Assembly (NCBI GenBank): GCA_019649035.1
Contig: BMAT01009762.1
Coordinates: forward strand, 454,061 to 486,640
From: Elysia marginata
Lineage: Eukaryota; Mollusca; Gastropoda; Plakobranchidae
Direction of reading: 5' to 3'
DNA: 32,580 nt
Shown here piece by piece: positions 14,001-24,524 of this stretch (within the stretch, counting starts at the first letter, position 1; every line of letters starts with the position of its first letter). The translations under genes were made by a program, and so were the position numbers. The notes under the pieces were generated by a model. That model ran no database searches, had not been told where the DNA came from, and worked only from the letters and a program-made list of their open reading frames with translations.

Positions 14001-16494
14001 TGAGTGTCTATTAGTTTTAACAGAGTGGAACCGGTAACATTCGGGGTTTGGGGTGATTGCAAGGGTGACTTTTGAGTTGGGTTTCTATTAGGAACAACTG
14101 ATGCTTGAGAAGGATGTGACTTAGAGACAGGTACACTTTCTTGATTTTGAGATGTGACATTTGATTCTTTAGATGTCATCAATAAGGAATTAAGATTTGT
14201 AATTTTTGTTGGACTTTTGCCTGAATCTCTTTTATTTACCAGTTTGATACGAACTTTGCCTGGTGTAGTGAAATCTATTTGCTCAGCTTTATTCAAAACT
14301 GAATTCAGGGCATGAGCATTTCCATTAACTGTCAAAGGCCCAGCTATGGTCTGGCTCTGACTCTGCTTTGGATGTGTGGCTGCTTTGCTTGTCTCAAAGT
14401 TTATGTCCATCTTTTTCTTATCAATTATAGGTGTTCGGCACAGTACAACCTCTCCTGAATTCAAGTAAACAATTTTATAAGAGCCTGAGGGTGGTAGTAG
14501 TTGTTGACTAGCTGGGTCATGTTGAAACGTTTTTGCTAACCCAGTTGAGGGTGTTAAAGTTGTTTTTTTGGAAAGTTCTTGTCGGAGGAGGGGCGTATTG
14601 AGCAAACTCACAGACACGCCTGCTGGCACTTGTTGTTTTGAATGAATCTCAGTATTATTTGAATTTTTTTCAGTCGATACAGCATATATGGGCTTAATTG
14701 GAATAGAGGTCACATTGGTGGTATTAAAACTGGTCACCAAAGCTGTCTGCAGTTTTGATACTGGTAGTTTGCTGTTGTTTAAATCGTTTGGCTTCAAAAA
14801 AACTTTGTTGGTCTGAGAGCTTTGGAGAGAGCTGGTAACCACACCCTGAGAAGGAACAAATGAGGTCACAGGTGCTTGTAAAACAAGACACCCAATTTTC
14901 TCTCCATTCGTTGAACCTTGTAACAGTAGTGGAACACTTGAAGAGGAAGCTGAGAATCCACTGCTCTGGGCGAAACTGATTGTGCTTGAATTTGAAGTTG
15001 TATTGCTTGTTGCAGATGACACAATTACAACTCCAGGCACAGGTACTGTTTGGGAAAGTGTCTGCAAGGGTAAATTTTGACTAGGGGTAGCAGTTATTAC
15101 TTGTGAAACTGTTAGAGATGGTGCAGAAGTAGCATTTGATGGAGGTGCATCTCTCTTTACTGATGACTTGTGGAGAAGCAAGGGTGGAACTAAGCTTAGG
15201 ACATTTTTTACACTACCATAGACCTGATGAGTGTCTGGTGGTTTGCTGTATGATTCCCCAGGAGAAAAAGACACTGCTGCTGATAACTCTCTTGATGGTG
15301 TCAGTTTGGGCAAAACTGAACTTACTGGCTCCTCTGAGTTTACAAAATCATTTTCTAAAGACTTAGAACAGACTTGCTTTTTTGGATGATTTCTTGGTCG
15401 TTGCCGCCCTTTTAAAGATCCATTTTCTATTATCAGTACCTCTTCTTGTGTCAGAGTTGGTGTTGGCTGCATCTCTTTTGAAACAGTATTGCTTAAAACA
15501 CTTTTAAAACACATGATGCAAGAACAACCATTGAGGTGTGTGGTATCAGTCACTGGTGCAACTGATGCAATCGTTGGACTTTTAGAGAATGGACCTGACA
15601 ATCTGGGAACATTTGCCTTCAGAATTGAGTGCCTGCTGGTCATTAGTGGTGATGCTTTTGTACTGCTACTGTTAAGGCATCCACTTAAATTATGAGACAC
15701 TGGTGATGCTACTGGTGTTATCAGAACAGATGTCACAGGCGCAGCAGAGGTAGTCAGAAAAGAACCAGAAAGACTTTGTTTTTGTTCTATGGAATTTCCT
15801 ATTACTGTATTAGTTGTGGTAGTTACTGCGATTGATGTGTTGACAAAAGTATTGTCCCGTCTTGATGGAAACACCGCTTCAGATCTCCTATCTCCACTTC
15901 CTGGATTTGAATGAGCAGTTTTACTTTTAGAGTAATCACAGGGTTCATTTGGGTTATAAAAAGAATGGTGATTGATAGCAGAGCCCCCAGCTTTGGGAAT
16001 AGGGTCACTTGGTTCTCTGGTTAATGGATTGTGAAAGTTTTCTTGATGCGATGATGACAAAAATGATATTGAATCATGGAAAGTCTGTTTTTTGGAAGAA
16101 GAGACATGGGAAATGGGCTTGGAAATGCATGATGTGGGAAATGTTAATATTTCCTGTTCTGAACAGCCATTTCTTGCGCCATGCAATTTATTCTGGGGGG
16201 ATGAACTTTTATCATGTGATAGACCCAGGTCAGGTTGGTAAAGAGAGCTGTAAGTAGATTTTTGGCCAGTTTCCACTGGTACTTGCTCAATAGGAAAATC
16301 GGAGGACCTACCTCCTGAATTATAATAGGACTCATCTTCGTCCCCATTGTCTTCTAAAGAAATAATAAAATTGTTATCATCACTGTCGTCATCAACATCT
16401 TCATCATAGAACTGGGTAAAATTGCCTACTTGAGAATCACTTCTCACAGCCATATCTGATGCAGCTTGTCCTGTCAACCACTCATGGTCAATAT
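5003..16494 (-). CDS. Giant terminal exon of an unrecognised Ser-rich, probably nuclear protein (5' partial)
   Basis: An uninterrupted frame runs about 3,830 codons to a TGA at 5003-5005. The exon starts at 16494, just after a strong 3' splice acceptor, and its first two bases complete a split codon (phase 1). A start inside the exon is also possible at the ATG at 16451-16453, which has G at -3 and +4 and would give 3,816 residues; numbering here starts from it. Visible parts: acidic tract 15-44; Cys cluster NGCSCIMC 308-315; helical-looking stretch 808-864; basic/coiled stretch 1192-1257; Cys- and aromatic-rich, folded-looking segment 1302-1450; second folded-looking segment 2206-2315; basic cluster plus coiled coil 2585-2640; degenerate repeats about 2791-2935; acidic block 3185-3228; NLS-like RKRR near 3517 and a basic C-terminus. 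Between these it is Ser/Thr/Asn/Glu-rich and probably disordered. Six SUMO consensus sites also suggest a nuclear location. I recognise no named family; a role as transcription or chromatin scaffold is inferred. Confidence 0.9.
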
Positions 16495-16521
16495 CTGAAA
16501 AAAAAAAACAAAAAAAACATG
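16495..16521 (-). other. 3' splice acceptor of the giant exon
   Basis: Read on the minus strand, a tract of more than 20 bases, nearly all T, ends in TTTCAG at 16495-16497, followed at once by the coding sequence for IDHEWLTGQ. The frame stays open to 16606, but the extra codons are Phe/Ser/Asn-rich translations of the pyrimidine tract and AT-rich intron. I therefore end the exon at 16494 rather than at the first in-frame Met near 16606. Confidence 0.8.
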
Positions 16522-19500
16522 AGTTATATTTAATTGAAAAATTAATGCAAAAACTGTTATAATCAAAAGACAAGAGAAGACTAGAATTAGAATTCTGATC
16601 TATCAACCTTAAATGTCAACGGGTTTTTTTGAAAAAAGAAAATTCATCCGTACCTACCTTTAACTTAAGAAAAAAAGACCTTTTTTTTCAATTTGCTTTA
16701 AAAAGAATTTATAAGTTAAAGTTAAAAAACTGATTTTAAAATTAAATGAATTATCTTTTATGAACTTGAGAGACTAATTTCGCTGATATTAGATTGCACT
16801 TTATCAACTGAAGAATCATATAATTATAAAACATTATTTTTAATATTATGAAGGCCAAAATGGATATAGAGTGGAAGATAAAAAAAAAAAGAAAACATAA
16901 AAAAGGAGAACATCGGGGAATACAATTTTAAATTAAAAGCAGTGGTTATGATTAATGAGAAGTAAATGTAATATTACAATACATTGGAGTGGAAAAAAAA
17001 GGGGGGGGGGTGAGGAAAGGAGAAAGAGATACATGCAAAAGACCAGATCTTCTCAGTAAACCATAACTGGCAAGTTGTAACTGCATGGCTTGCATGCTTG
17101 AAATTGAACTATGAACTGGAATATAAGTCAGCTGATGTTGAATGGTTCTGTGTGTTTTGCATGCATTCTTGAAAATGAAATCAACCCTAACATTTATTGA
17201 ATGATTTTATGACCATGCTTTAAGAAATAGCTTGCTGGGAAAAGTTAAGCTTCTATATATTTGAATTTTTTTCCTCTTTTCCACTTCAAATTGGTAATAG
17301 TTCTTACACATTGAAGCCAATGGTGAACACCTCAGACTTTTGAAAGGTTGTACTAAACTTCCAAAAATGTTTGAAAAATGTCCCTCTGATTATACAGTGG
17401 AAACTTACTGATTTTATTTTGAATCTTTTGGAGAGGAAACAAAAATTAGTGGATTTGAACTACTAATATAACTTAACATAAGGAATCACTGTCAACACTT
17501 CCTTCTTTAATCTAATCATTGAATACACCCACAAACATTGATTCAAACTACAGAGAAACCCCTCAATTANNNNNNNNNNNNNNNNNNNNNNNNNNNNNNN
17601 NNNCCTGCTTTTGGCAACATTTTACAAGGTCTTTGTTTACTGGGGTTCCACTATATACCCAGAAAATCAGTAAATATGTTATTCTGCACACCCCTCTATA
17701 ACCTTGACCTTAAATACATGCTCAAACATTGATTCTAAGGGCCAAAAAGACCACTTAAGGTTATGGTAAGGCAGCCTTGCTCAGTATGTTAACCACAAGC
17801 CTTATAAACATGCTTTGGAGAACTGATAGGCCTATGCTTCAGTACTAGGAAACAGGTGAAAAAATCTGTAGCCTCTACACAATAAAACTGTTAGTGTTAA
17901 TAAGATATCTGAACTGCATAAGAAAAGCCAAAGGACTTCAATCAATAACATCAACAAGGCCAAGAGAAAAAAAATAAAGTAACAAACACCCAGGGAAATT
18001 AGAATTGAGAGATTCTCAAATCATCAGACTTTGATTTACTACTGTATCATGAGTTAATAGATCATGTGGCAAATTATTGATAAAGAACACCTGAAAATTG
18101 CCTTCTTTGAGCTCAACAAATCAATGGTATAAATTTTGATGGCTGTGCACATATTTAAGAAAAAAAGGAGAGGTTGAACTTGATTATAAATTAAAGGTGT
18201 TGTGTTCATTCTCAATTGCAAAACTCTTAGTCTTACAGAAGAGACTTTTAAACCTATACAGTCAATTTACCAACATTGCAATAGCATCAGTAGTAGTCAT
18301 AAAGGCAATTCATTTCATTTAAATATGTTATTGTTCATAGTACTTAAGGGTGTATGATAAAAAAAAATGAATTTTTTTAAAATATTGACCTGTAAGTGTA
18401 AGTCTAAATTAAGCTATAAATGCAAACATGAGCCAGATGCCAAAAACAACCTAAACTTAAAAATTACTACATTTATAATAGTCCTGTTTGTCATGGCAAC
18501 AGCCGCCATGTTGGAAAAATGTAATAAAATGTGAATATATTTTTATTTTCTTAAACATTTTAAAACTAACAACATTTATTCAAGTTTTTCACAAGTTGCA
18601 GTCTCACATGTTCTTATGTACAAACAGATGGCTAAATAAGATCCTTACTGAGTTACTTTAAGAGGCTTTGAAGGTATTTTATTTTGGCATGGAAATGTTC
18701 TATTGTGTAATTTGACAAAAAAAAAATTGTAAAAAAAGTATTCCATTTATATAAAAAAGATAAATGGACAGCTATTCCTCAAAATAAATTGCTATACATG
18801 TGCCAATTTTCAAGACTCTAGGCTGAAAATGACTTAAATGGTTGAGATAATAATCTTGGAGTTTGAAACACAGTTTTGACAATCTCAGGTGAAAGAAAAG
18901 AAAGAATTAGCTGAAATCAGAGTAATTTTGCATGCAGTATAAAGTTACCAATCTTTATTAGAGGCTAATTTTCACTTTCTGGCAACTAAAACTAGTAAAA
19001 GAAACGTTATAGATTCCTAAATTTCCATGAACACAAAAAAAAATTTAACTGTTAACACCATTACTGTGGGCATAGCTTCCTGTTAAAAAGACTAGCAAAA
19101 TGGTAGAAAATTAAGTTAGTAAAGTTTAAAGCTTTGATCAAGTAGAAATGTCTAAACAGTGAATCAATTTTTATCAAAGATCTATTGACTCGAAACTAAG
19201 TTTTTAGAGTAAAAGGAAAAAGAGAAAATATTTTACAACAGTGTTACATTAATCCTTTTTTAGGTGCATCATGGAATCAAAGCTAGGACTGTATCAAGAC
19301 TTGATGTTTGTAGACTATTCAAACCAAATTTGTTAATTTTCTAAGATTTATTACCAAAAGTTTACTTTTGAGTAGATTCAGCTGTAAATGTAATATATTG
19401 TCAGTTTGAAGGTGTTGTTTTCCCATAATAAGGACCCTTTTAAATCAAAGTTAAGGGCTATGGGAAGCAGTAAGGAGGGCCATTTCAGGGCTTCTTCAGG

Positions 19501-19868
19501 AATTTACTCCTAAAGAGGGCTTTTAGAGGGATTTTTGAAGGCCAAACCCTCAGGAGGGCGATTGGGGGGCTTGGTGGCAACCCTGTTTTAAAAGTGTGCA
19601 TAGAAATTATAAATACCACATCTATCTATAGGACTTTTATTTTTAAGGAGGAAAAAATGTTGTCACATTTCTATATATATATAATAAAATTAATATTTAT
19701 GAATAACAATAAACAGTATAATTATAAAATTGTCTCACTAAATTTGCTTAAAATTAAAGTAAACAGTATTCTAAAACTAATAGAAAAAAAAATGATTCAA
19801 ACCACTGTTCTTGCAAAGGGATCATTTGTTACTAGAATATATAATATATATAGGAACACGCTCTTTTA
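16522..19868. other. AT-rich, intron-like sequence
   Basis: No coding frame above background. If the giant gene has an upstream exon on the minus strand, this is part of its last intron. It contains A- and T-runs, a G-run at about 17000, the assembly gap at 17570-17603, and a purine-rich stretch at 19460-19585 with repeated GAGGGC words. No RNA gene is recognisable. Confidence 0.5.
17570..17603. other. Assembly gap (34 N)
   Basis: Thirty-four N bases. Similar words flank it on both sides (AAACATTGATTC at about 17534 and again near 17724), so a repeat may have been collapsed or left unresolved here. Confidence 0.95.
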
Positions 19869-20748
19869 AAAGAAGTAAGACCAGTCCTGCCCAAACCTTC
19901 GACTCCACTTGAAAAAGTGTTGAAAAGAGAGATAGCGTACGCAGACGACGTCGACTTCGTTGCTTTTCAGGACATAGACATAGAAGAAGTAGGTTAAGTT
20001 TTAGAAAAATACGTAACAATCTGCAAGTGAACGTTGACAAGACAGAATTTACAAATCTTTCAAGAGGGGAGACAAACTGGCAAACCACCAAAAAGGTCGG
20101 CACCCTGATAGGAGACCAAGAGGATATAGAAAGACGCAAACAACTCTCCTCAGCAGCTCTAGTAAAACTGAAAAACGTCTGGTTAAAAGGAGACAAAATC
20201 ACAAAAAATACAAAACTCAAACTCTATAAAGCGCTGGTGAAGTCAGTTCTTACCTATAACTGCGGATCATGGGCACCTACACAATCACAAGAAGAAAGAC
20301 TTAACGCGTTCCATAGAAAACAACTAAAGAAAGTACTCAACATCAAGTACCCCGTGAAAATAACAAATTCATCTCTGTACAATTTATAAGTGCAATGAAC
20401 GCCCTCTCTCAATATTTATTCTTGAAAGTCGTTGGCGCCTTTTCGGTCATATATTGAGACGAGACAGCCAAATTCCCGCTAATCAAGCAATGAGCGGATA
20501 TTTCGTGACGGAAGGCAGCAAATTCAAAGGACGTCCACTAACAACACTCCCTGTCGTCCTCAACCGAGACCTTTCCCGAATCATAAACAGCAACTTGCAA
20601 CTGAAAAGCAGCCACGATCTAGAGCACCTGAGATCTATAGCACAGCAGAGAGACGAGTGGACCAAGCTTACAGCGAGGATTCGAGAAGCAGCCGAGGCGT
20701 CCCAGTCGGAGCACTGAGATGCGAAAGGCCCTTTAGAAGTCAAGTAAG
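19869..20748 (+). mobile_element. 5'-truncated, inactivated LINE reverse-transcriptase fragment
   Basis: The plus strand encodes the end of a non-LTR retrotransposon reverse transcriptase. It begins just upstream of the catalytic YADD box (IAYADDVDFVAF, from 19932) and continues through LKLYKALVKSVLTYNCGSWA and LNAFHRKQLKKVLNIKYP to a C-terminal FGHILRRD segment ending in TGA at about 20717. The pieces sit in frame 3, then frame 2 (from about 20015 to 20389), then frame 3 again (20454-20717). There is also an in-frame TAA after DIDIEEVG, so at least two frameshifts and a stop break it. The amino-terminal half of the RT and any endonuclease are absent, as expected from 5' truncation on insertion. 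The tail has AAGTCAAGTAAGTC followed by an A-run. It lies antisense to the giant gene. The clade cannot be fixed by eye. Confidence 0.85.
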
Positions 20749-21809
20749 TCATAGGAAAAAAAATTCTCAGCAGAATTTGTTGTTTACAAAAGGTTTGTGT
20801 TCAATGGAGTTGACTGTAAAACTCCTGTAGTTGACTAATCTGATGAAATCATGATTATTGAAATTTGAATTCAGTTCAATGCCTGCACCTTAAATACCCA
20901 GTGCAGACAATACTTTGAAGAGTTCTTTCTAAACTATCATGTGTGGTGAAATAAAATGATAGTGACATTTATGCAATTACAAAACACTTAAAAAATTGTA
21001 ATTTAAATTTTTCTTCAAGTTTACTGGCCTGGGCAGTTTTGCAGTTAGGCCTACCTGAATACCATCACGACTGTTCAGAGCTTGGTACAGACTACAGTGT
21101 ACTGTACTCTCTTGAAAATCAATACCGGTCAACAGCCATTCTTTTTCTTTAACATTTTCTGTTTTTCATAGTCACATGAAGACTTTCTGGTCTGAAGCGA
21201 TTAATTTCAGACCTAAAGATAATTTCCAGGTCTCAGGCATCTGACTCCCTCTATGCACTTACAGAACTCAGGTTGTTTCAGGGATTTAACATCAGGTTAT
21301 CACAACTAGTTTATTTACAATCATAGATCTAGATTACTTTAACAATTTACATTGCTGGTTTTTAAATTTGTTAAAATTGTTGCCTTTCAGGACATGTGAT
21401 CAGATTTATGGGCTGGCTCAAGATAAGTCAATGGTCTCTAGCATCTATAGGTTTTTTGATGATGATAGAACCATTTATAACTGGATGGTAAAAAATTTGG
21501 TTACTACATTCATCTCTAGTTTTAGATTCCTACTTTAATAGATCTATAAGTAGCCTACCAGAATACATTTTCATAACATTAAATTTGGTCTTGTCTCCAC
21601 TACTTTTAGGACACACAAAGTCCAAATGGCAAATTGAGTCTAGATTCCAAAAACTATATCTCTGTCCATACATAAATTAAAGTACAGTTTAACATGTCAA
21701 CGGTGTAATATAGATTCAAGTGTAGAAAAGTTAGAAGCACAGAACGGACTTGTATGGCAGTGACAGTCCAAACAAGGTTGCGAAAGTAAATAATCCTGTG
21801 ATACATAAC
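20749..21809. other. AT-rich non-coding DNA
   Basis: No frame with coding character apart from a 69-codon minus-strand frame (21654-21863). The right end of that frame may overlap a first exon of the giant gene, but its left part reads as ordinary intron. No RNA gene or repeat is recognised. Confidence 0.4.
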
Positions 21810-21935
21810 CTGGAGGGCTTCCTCATCGAAGATAATGTTTCCGTTCATGTAAGTAACGCTCAAAACAACTCCTTTTGGTATTTATTGCGAAAATTTCACG
21901 GCGTCTCCTGAGAAACACAATGGCGGACCCCCATA
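21810..21935 (-). other. Candidate first exon of a minus-strand transcript
   Basis: Just inside the promoter-like patch, the minus strand holds an ATG at 21848 opening 13 codons (MNGNIIFDEEALQ), then CAG followed by GTTATG at 21809, an acceptable but weak splice donor. The 13-codon frame ends in phase 0, while the giant exon needs phase 1. The exon would therefore be 5'UTR with a short upstream frame, or one more exon lies between. Joined directly to 16494, the small frame stops before the ATG at 16453, leaving that ATG as the main start. The exon limits are estimates. Confidence 0.2.
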
Positions 21936-22130
21936 GGCTAGGTCTACGTAATATCTGAGTTTAGGCCAAGTGAACCAGACCGTTGTTGGCCTTGCCTATG
22001 ATACCCAAGTAGTGTTGCGCCTTGACTTCAGCTTCCCCGAGAGATCACAACCGGAAGTGGCCATCCTGTGCTTAGGCTAGGCGCTCTGTTTGTTGCACAA
22101 GGCGCAGATGTTCTATGGGCATGCGCGAAG
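21900..22130. promoter_or_regulatory. Promoter-like patch with ETS, NRF1 and YY1-type motifs
   Basis: This short, GC-richer stretch in AT-rich surroundings contains CCGGAAGT at 22051-22058 (ETS/GABP core), GGGCATGCGC at 22117-22126 (one mismatch from the NRF1 palindrome) and ATGGCGG at 21920-21926 (YY1 core). These three motifs commonly occur together near start sites of broadly expressed animal genes. The patch is about 5.4 kb upstream of the giant exon in the minus direction. It could drive that gene, a plus-strand gene, or both. Confidence 0.4.
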
Positions 22131-22199
22131 AGTGCTGTTGACTTCAACAACTTCCCCTGCAAGGTTCGACTCAAAGTCAAGGAGAAAGGCACCAGCCTT

Positions 22200-23153
22200 T
22201 GCAGTTGCTCAAACTCTTAACTCTAAGCTGAAATGACTTCAAGCAGTAGCCTACGTTAAGATTTCAATGTGATAAATATCGAAACTGTAGCCGTACTATA
22301 AGTAAGTAAATGTGCCTCAGGAAGCAGAAAGGCAATGACCCTCTCAAAAGATCTGACTCTCAAGAAGATAACTTGTTTTAGTTGTTGGCTTCTGTTTTTT
22401 ACTTCAAATTTTCCAATCACAGTTCTAACAATTCTAGAAACTAGATTACTACTAATTGCCTATGATCTAATACAAGACGAACTATTCATGTGGTAATGGC
22501 TTGAACTAAGTTTTAACGTTTCAAACCCAGGTGTAATAGTAATTCAGTCAATGTGTGTATATATTATAATTTATATGATGTGTGGCTTGGTAACAATTTA
22601 AGAATGCAGATAATCTAATGATGAATTATGACATCCATGAACATGAAAGATGTAGGGGCCTACATGTAGTCCAATTCAAGCTTTTATTAATTGTTTCATC
22701 ACAAACATCCAATATAACTATGGTCAATAGAGACCTTGCCCGCGGATGACGATAATGTAGTATGACGTACTAACACCCATAGGTAGCAACTAGCATGGGT
22801 TTTATAGCAGTTTACAACACAGGATTACCCTGCGGTGCCCCGTCAGCGCAACAGCTATCCTGGGTTTTCTCCTGAGCACGCCGGCATGCTGCTATGCGTG
22901 GTCTTAGTTAACTTCTGCTCTCTAGCAGATTAAATTATAGATCAAATTGATTATAAATTCAAAAGCAAGAGGAAAAGTAGATACATTGTAATTTGTATGT
23001 AAGAACCATTTTACTATTTTAAACACAAGGAAAATCTGAAATTTACTGTCTACATAACAATTTTATTCCGGAATTGTTAATTTTACTCAACTTTAAATTT
23101 TGTAGTCTACAGTTGTTTTTTTTTTAAAAATGCTTTCTATTCTTAAACCCTGC
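22200..23153. other. Non-coding DNA with a GC-rich patch
   Basis: Mostly AT-rich with no coding frame. Bases about 22735-22905 are notably GC-richer, with several CpGs and an inverted CACGC...GCGTG pair around 22877-22901. The patch has no matching frame and could be an unrecognised repeat. Confidence 0.35.
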
Positions 23154-23491
23154 ATATGATATAGACCAGCTCTGTGGCCCAGCGGTAAGACACTCGCTCA
23201 GATATCCGGAGGTGCGTGGTTTGATCCCCGCCGAGGCAAACCAAGGACTCAAAAATGGTTACGGTATTAGCAGTTGATCCGCCTAATGTCTGCATTATGG
23301 AATTAGTGTTAAGTCTGGTCGGCCCGATGTCAGGATAATGTGTTTGGGTGTGGTGTATACATGCAAGTAGTCCTTACATTACAGTGTGGCAGCAGGCTTT
23401 CAATTGTCCCCAGCTCCGTCTCTGATATTTATATAACTTCGAAGTTGACTGGGACGTTAAAATTCAAACAACCAACCAACCATGTGATATA
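23154..23491 (+). mobile_element. tRNA-derived SINE with target-site duplication
   Basis: The 5' part carries both boxes of the internal RNA polymerase III promoter: an A box TGGCCCAGCGG at 23175-23185 and a B box GGTTTGATCCC at 23218-23228, spaced as in a tRNA gene. A unique body of about 230 bp follows, ending in a short tandem tail (CAACCAACCAACC) near 23481. The flanks repeat imperfectly: ATATGATATA at 23154-23163 and ATGTGATATA at 23482-23491, 9 of 10 identical, as expected for a target-primed insertion. The body family cannot be named by eye. Confidence 0.8.
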
Positions 23492-23636
23492 TAGATTTTA
23501 ATTTTGTGAGCTCGACTTATCTGCATAAAATTAAAAATCTTTGGAGTTCACATGTTTTTTTTATTTTATGCCGTTTGTGAAAATTTTTGGTCGGCCAGTT
23601 GGCATTCAATTTATGATGTACACTACTGCAGGTAAA

Positions 23637-23763
23637 CAGTGGAAAGATAAACCCCTATGGGGCCCAAATAAAAAGTTTTTTTTCCAAAGTTTATATAAAG
23701 CAGTATGAGTATCATTATAAAGAAAAAAGGAAAGGGACCAAAAACCTAGTTTATCTTAACCCA
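23637..23763. mobile_element. Second copy of the MITE-like family
   Basis: This copy starts CAGTGGAA and ends in GTTTATCTTAACCC. It aligns along its length with the element at 499-639, with small indels (an extra GAGT near 23706 and loss of part of the left terminal repeat). Its right end is 15 bp from the left end of the larger inverted-repeat element that follows. Confidence 0.65.
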
Positions 23764-23778
23764 TGTATTATGATAGTT

Positions 23779-24524
23779 CACAGGGTTCATCTTAAGGTTA
23801 GGATAAACAGGGATGGACCACCTATTTTTGGTGCAAAATTTGTACCCTATGTTAATTTCAGTTTTCATGCCAAATTTATATTTGGCCATTTCTTGATAAG
23901 ATCCTTTTACTGTTTGTCAAAATTCAATCTAGAAGTATCTTGCAGGTGGCCACTAAGGTAATGACAAATGACTCTGAGACGCAATTTTTTTAGTTTTTTG
24001 CCTTTTTCTCAAAATATGCATTTTTGTTGAATTTTAGACACGTATGTCAAGATATCTCTTATTCTTAAAGTATTTGAGAGAAGGAGCTGAAACTTTGCAC
24101 ACATCCTCAGTATTGTCTTAGCTAAATTTTGTACCTCAGATCAACTTCTAGGTAGTAAAGTAAGCATTTTATAATCAATTTTCTGATCCTATCCCTTAAA
24201 AAAGTGATGCAATTTGCACAAAATTAGACCTTACCGCCCATCCATGGTACCTATGGTCTTCATTCTGGTACAAAATCATTTTCATGTTTCCTTGTTTTAT
24301 TACTTTCAGAGATATCTTGACACATGTGACAGGGCAATTTCTCCTTATTTTTTGTTGATTAAGCAAGTTTTTCCCCAGTGATTGCTGAAATGTTGCTCAA
24401 ACATTACTTTTTTTGCATTTTTTTACCTTTCTGAAACATATATCAATGATATTCAATTAGCCTGAAATGAAAAATAAGGTTTTTCTATTTTGGGGTTTAT
24501 CCTAACCTTAAGCGGATTCCACTG
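23779..24524. mobile_element. Non-autonomous inverted-repeat element of about 746 bp
   Basis: CTTAAGGTTAGGATAAAC at 23791-23808 is repeated exactly in inverted orientation at 24495-24512, and the right end continues to TTCCACTG, the same terminus as the smaller MITE-like copies. The interior is AT-rich without a transposase frame; the 63-codon plus-strand frame at 23770-23961 looks like chance. The shared terminal words suggest the elements use the same transposase family. Confidence 0.6.

Noticed and set aside
5106..16347. About twenty open frames of 60-146 codons on both strands inside the giant exon
   Set aside because: They are antisense or shifted readings of a strongly coding minus-strand frame and have no independent features.
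16498..16606. Extension of the giant frame to an in-frame Met at 16606
   Set aside because: It translates the splice polypyrimidine tract and intron; the acceptor at 16495-16497 is a better exon boundary.
17393..17656. Another inverted-repeat element across the N gap (CAGTGGAA ... TTCCACT)
   Set aside because: Only about seven terminal bases match convincingly and the interior is interrupted by N.
22108..22236. Plus-strand 42-codon frame starting MFYGHARRVLL, rather like a presequence
   Set aside because: It overlaps the NRF1-like motif in the promoter patch, is short, and has no donor or conservation evidence.
23163..23236. Functional tRNA gene
   Set aside because: The A and B boxes belong to a SINE head with a long body, tail and target duplication; I could not fold it into a full cloverleaf with an acceptor stem.
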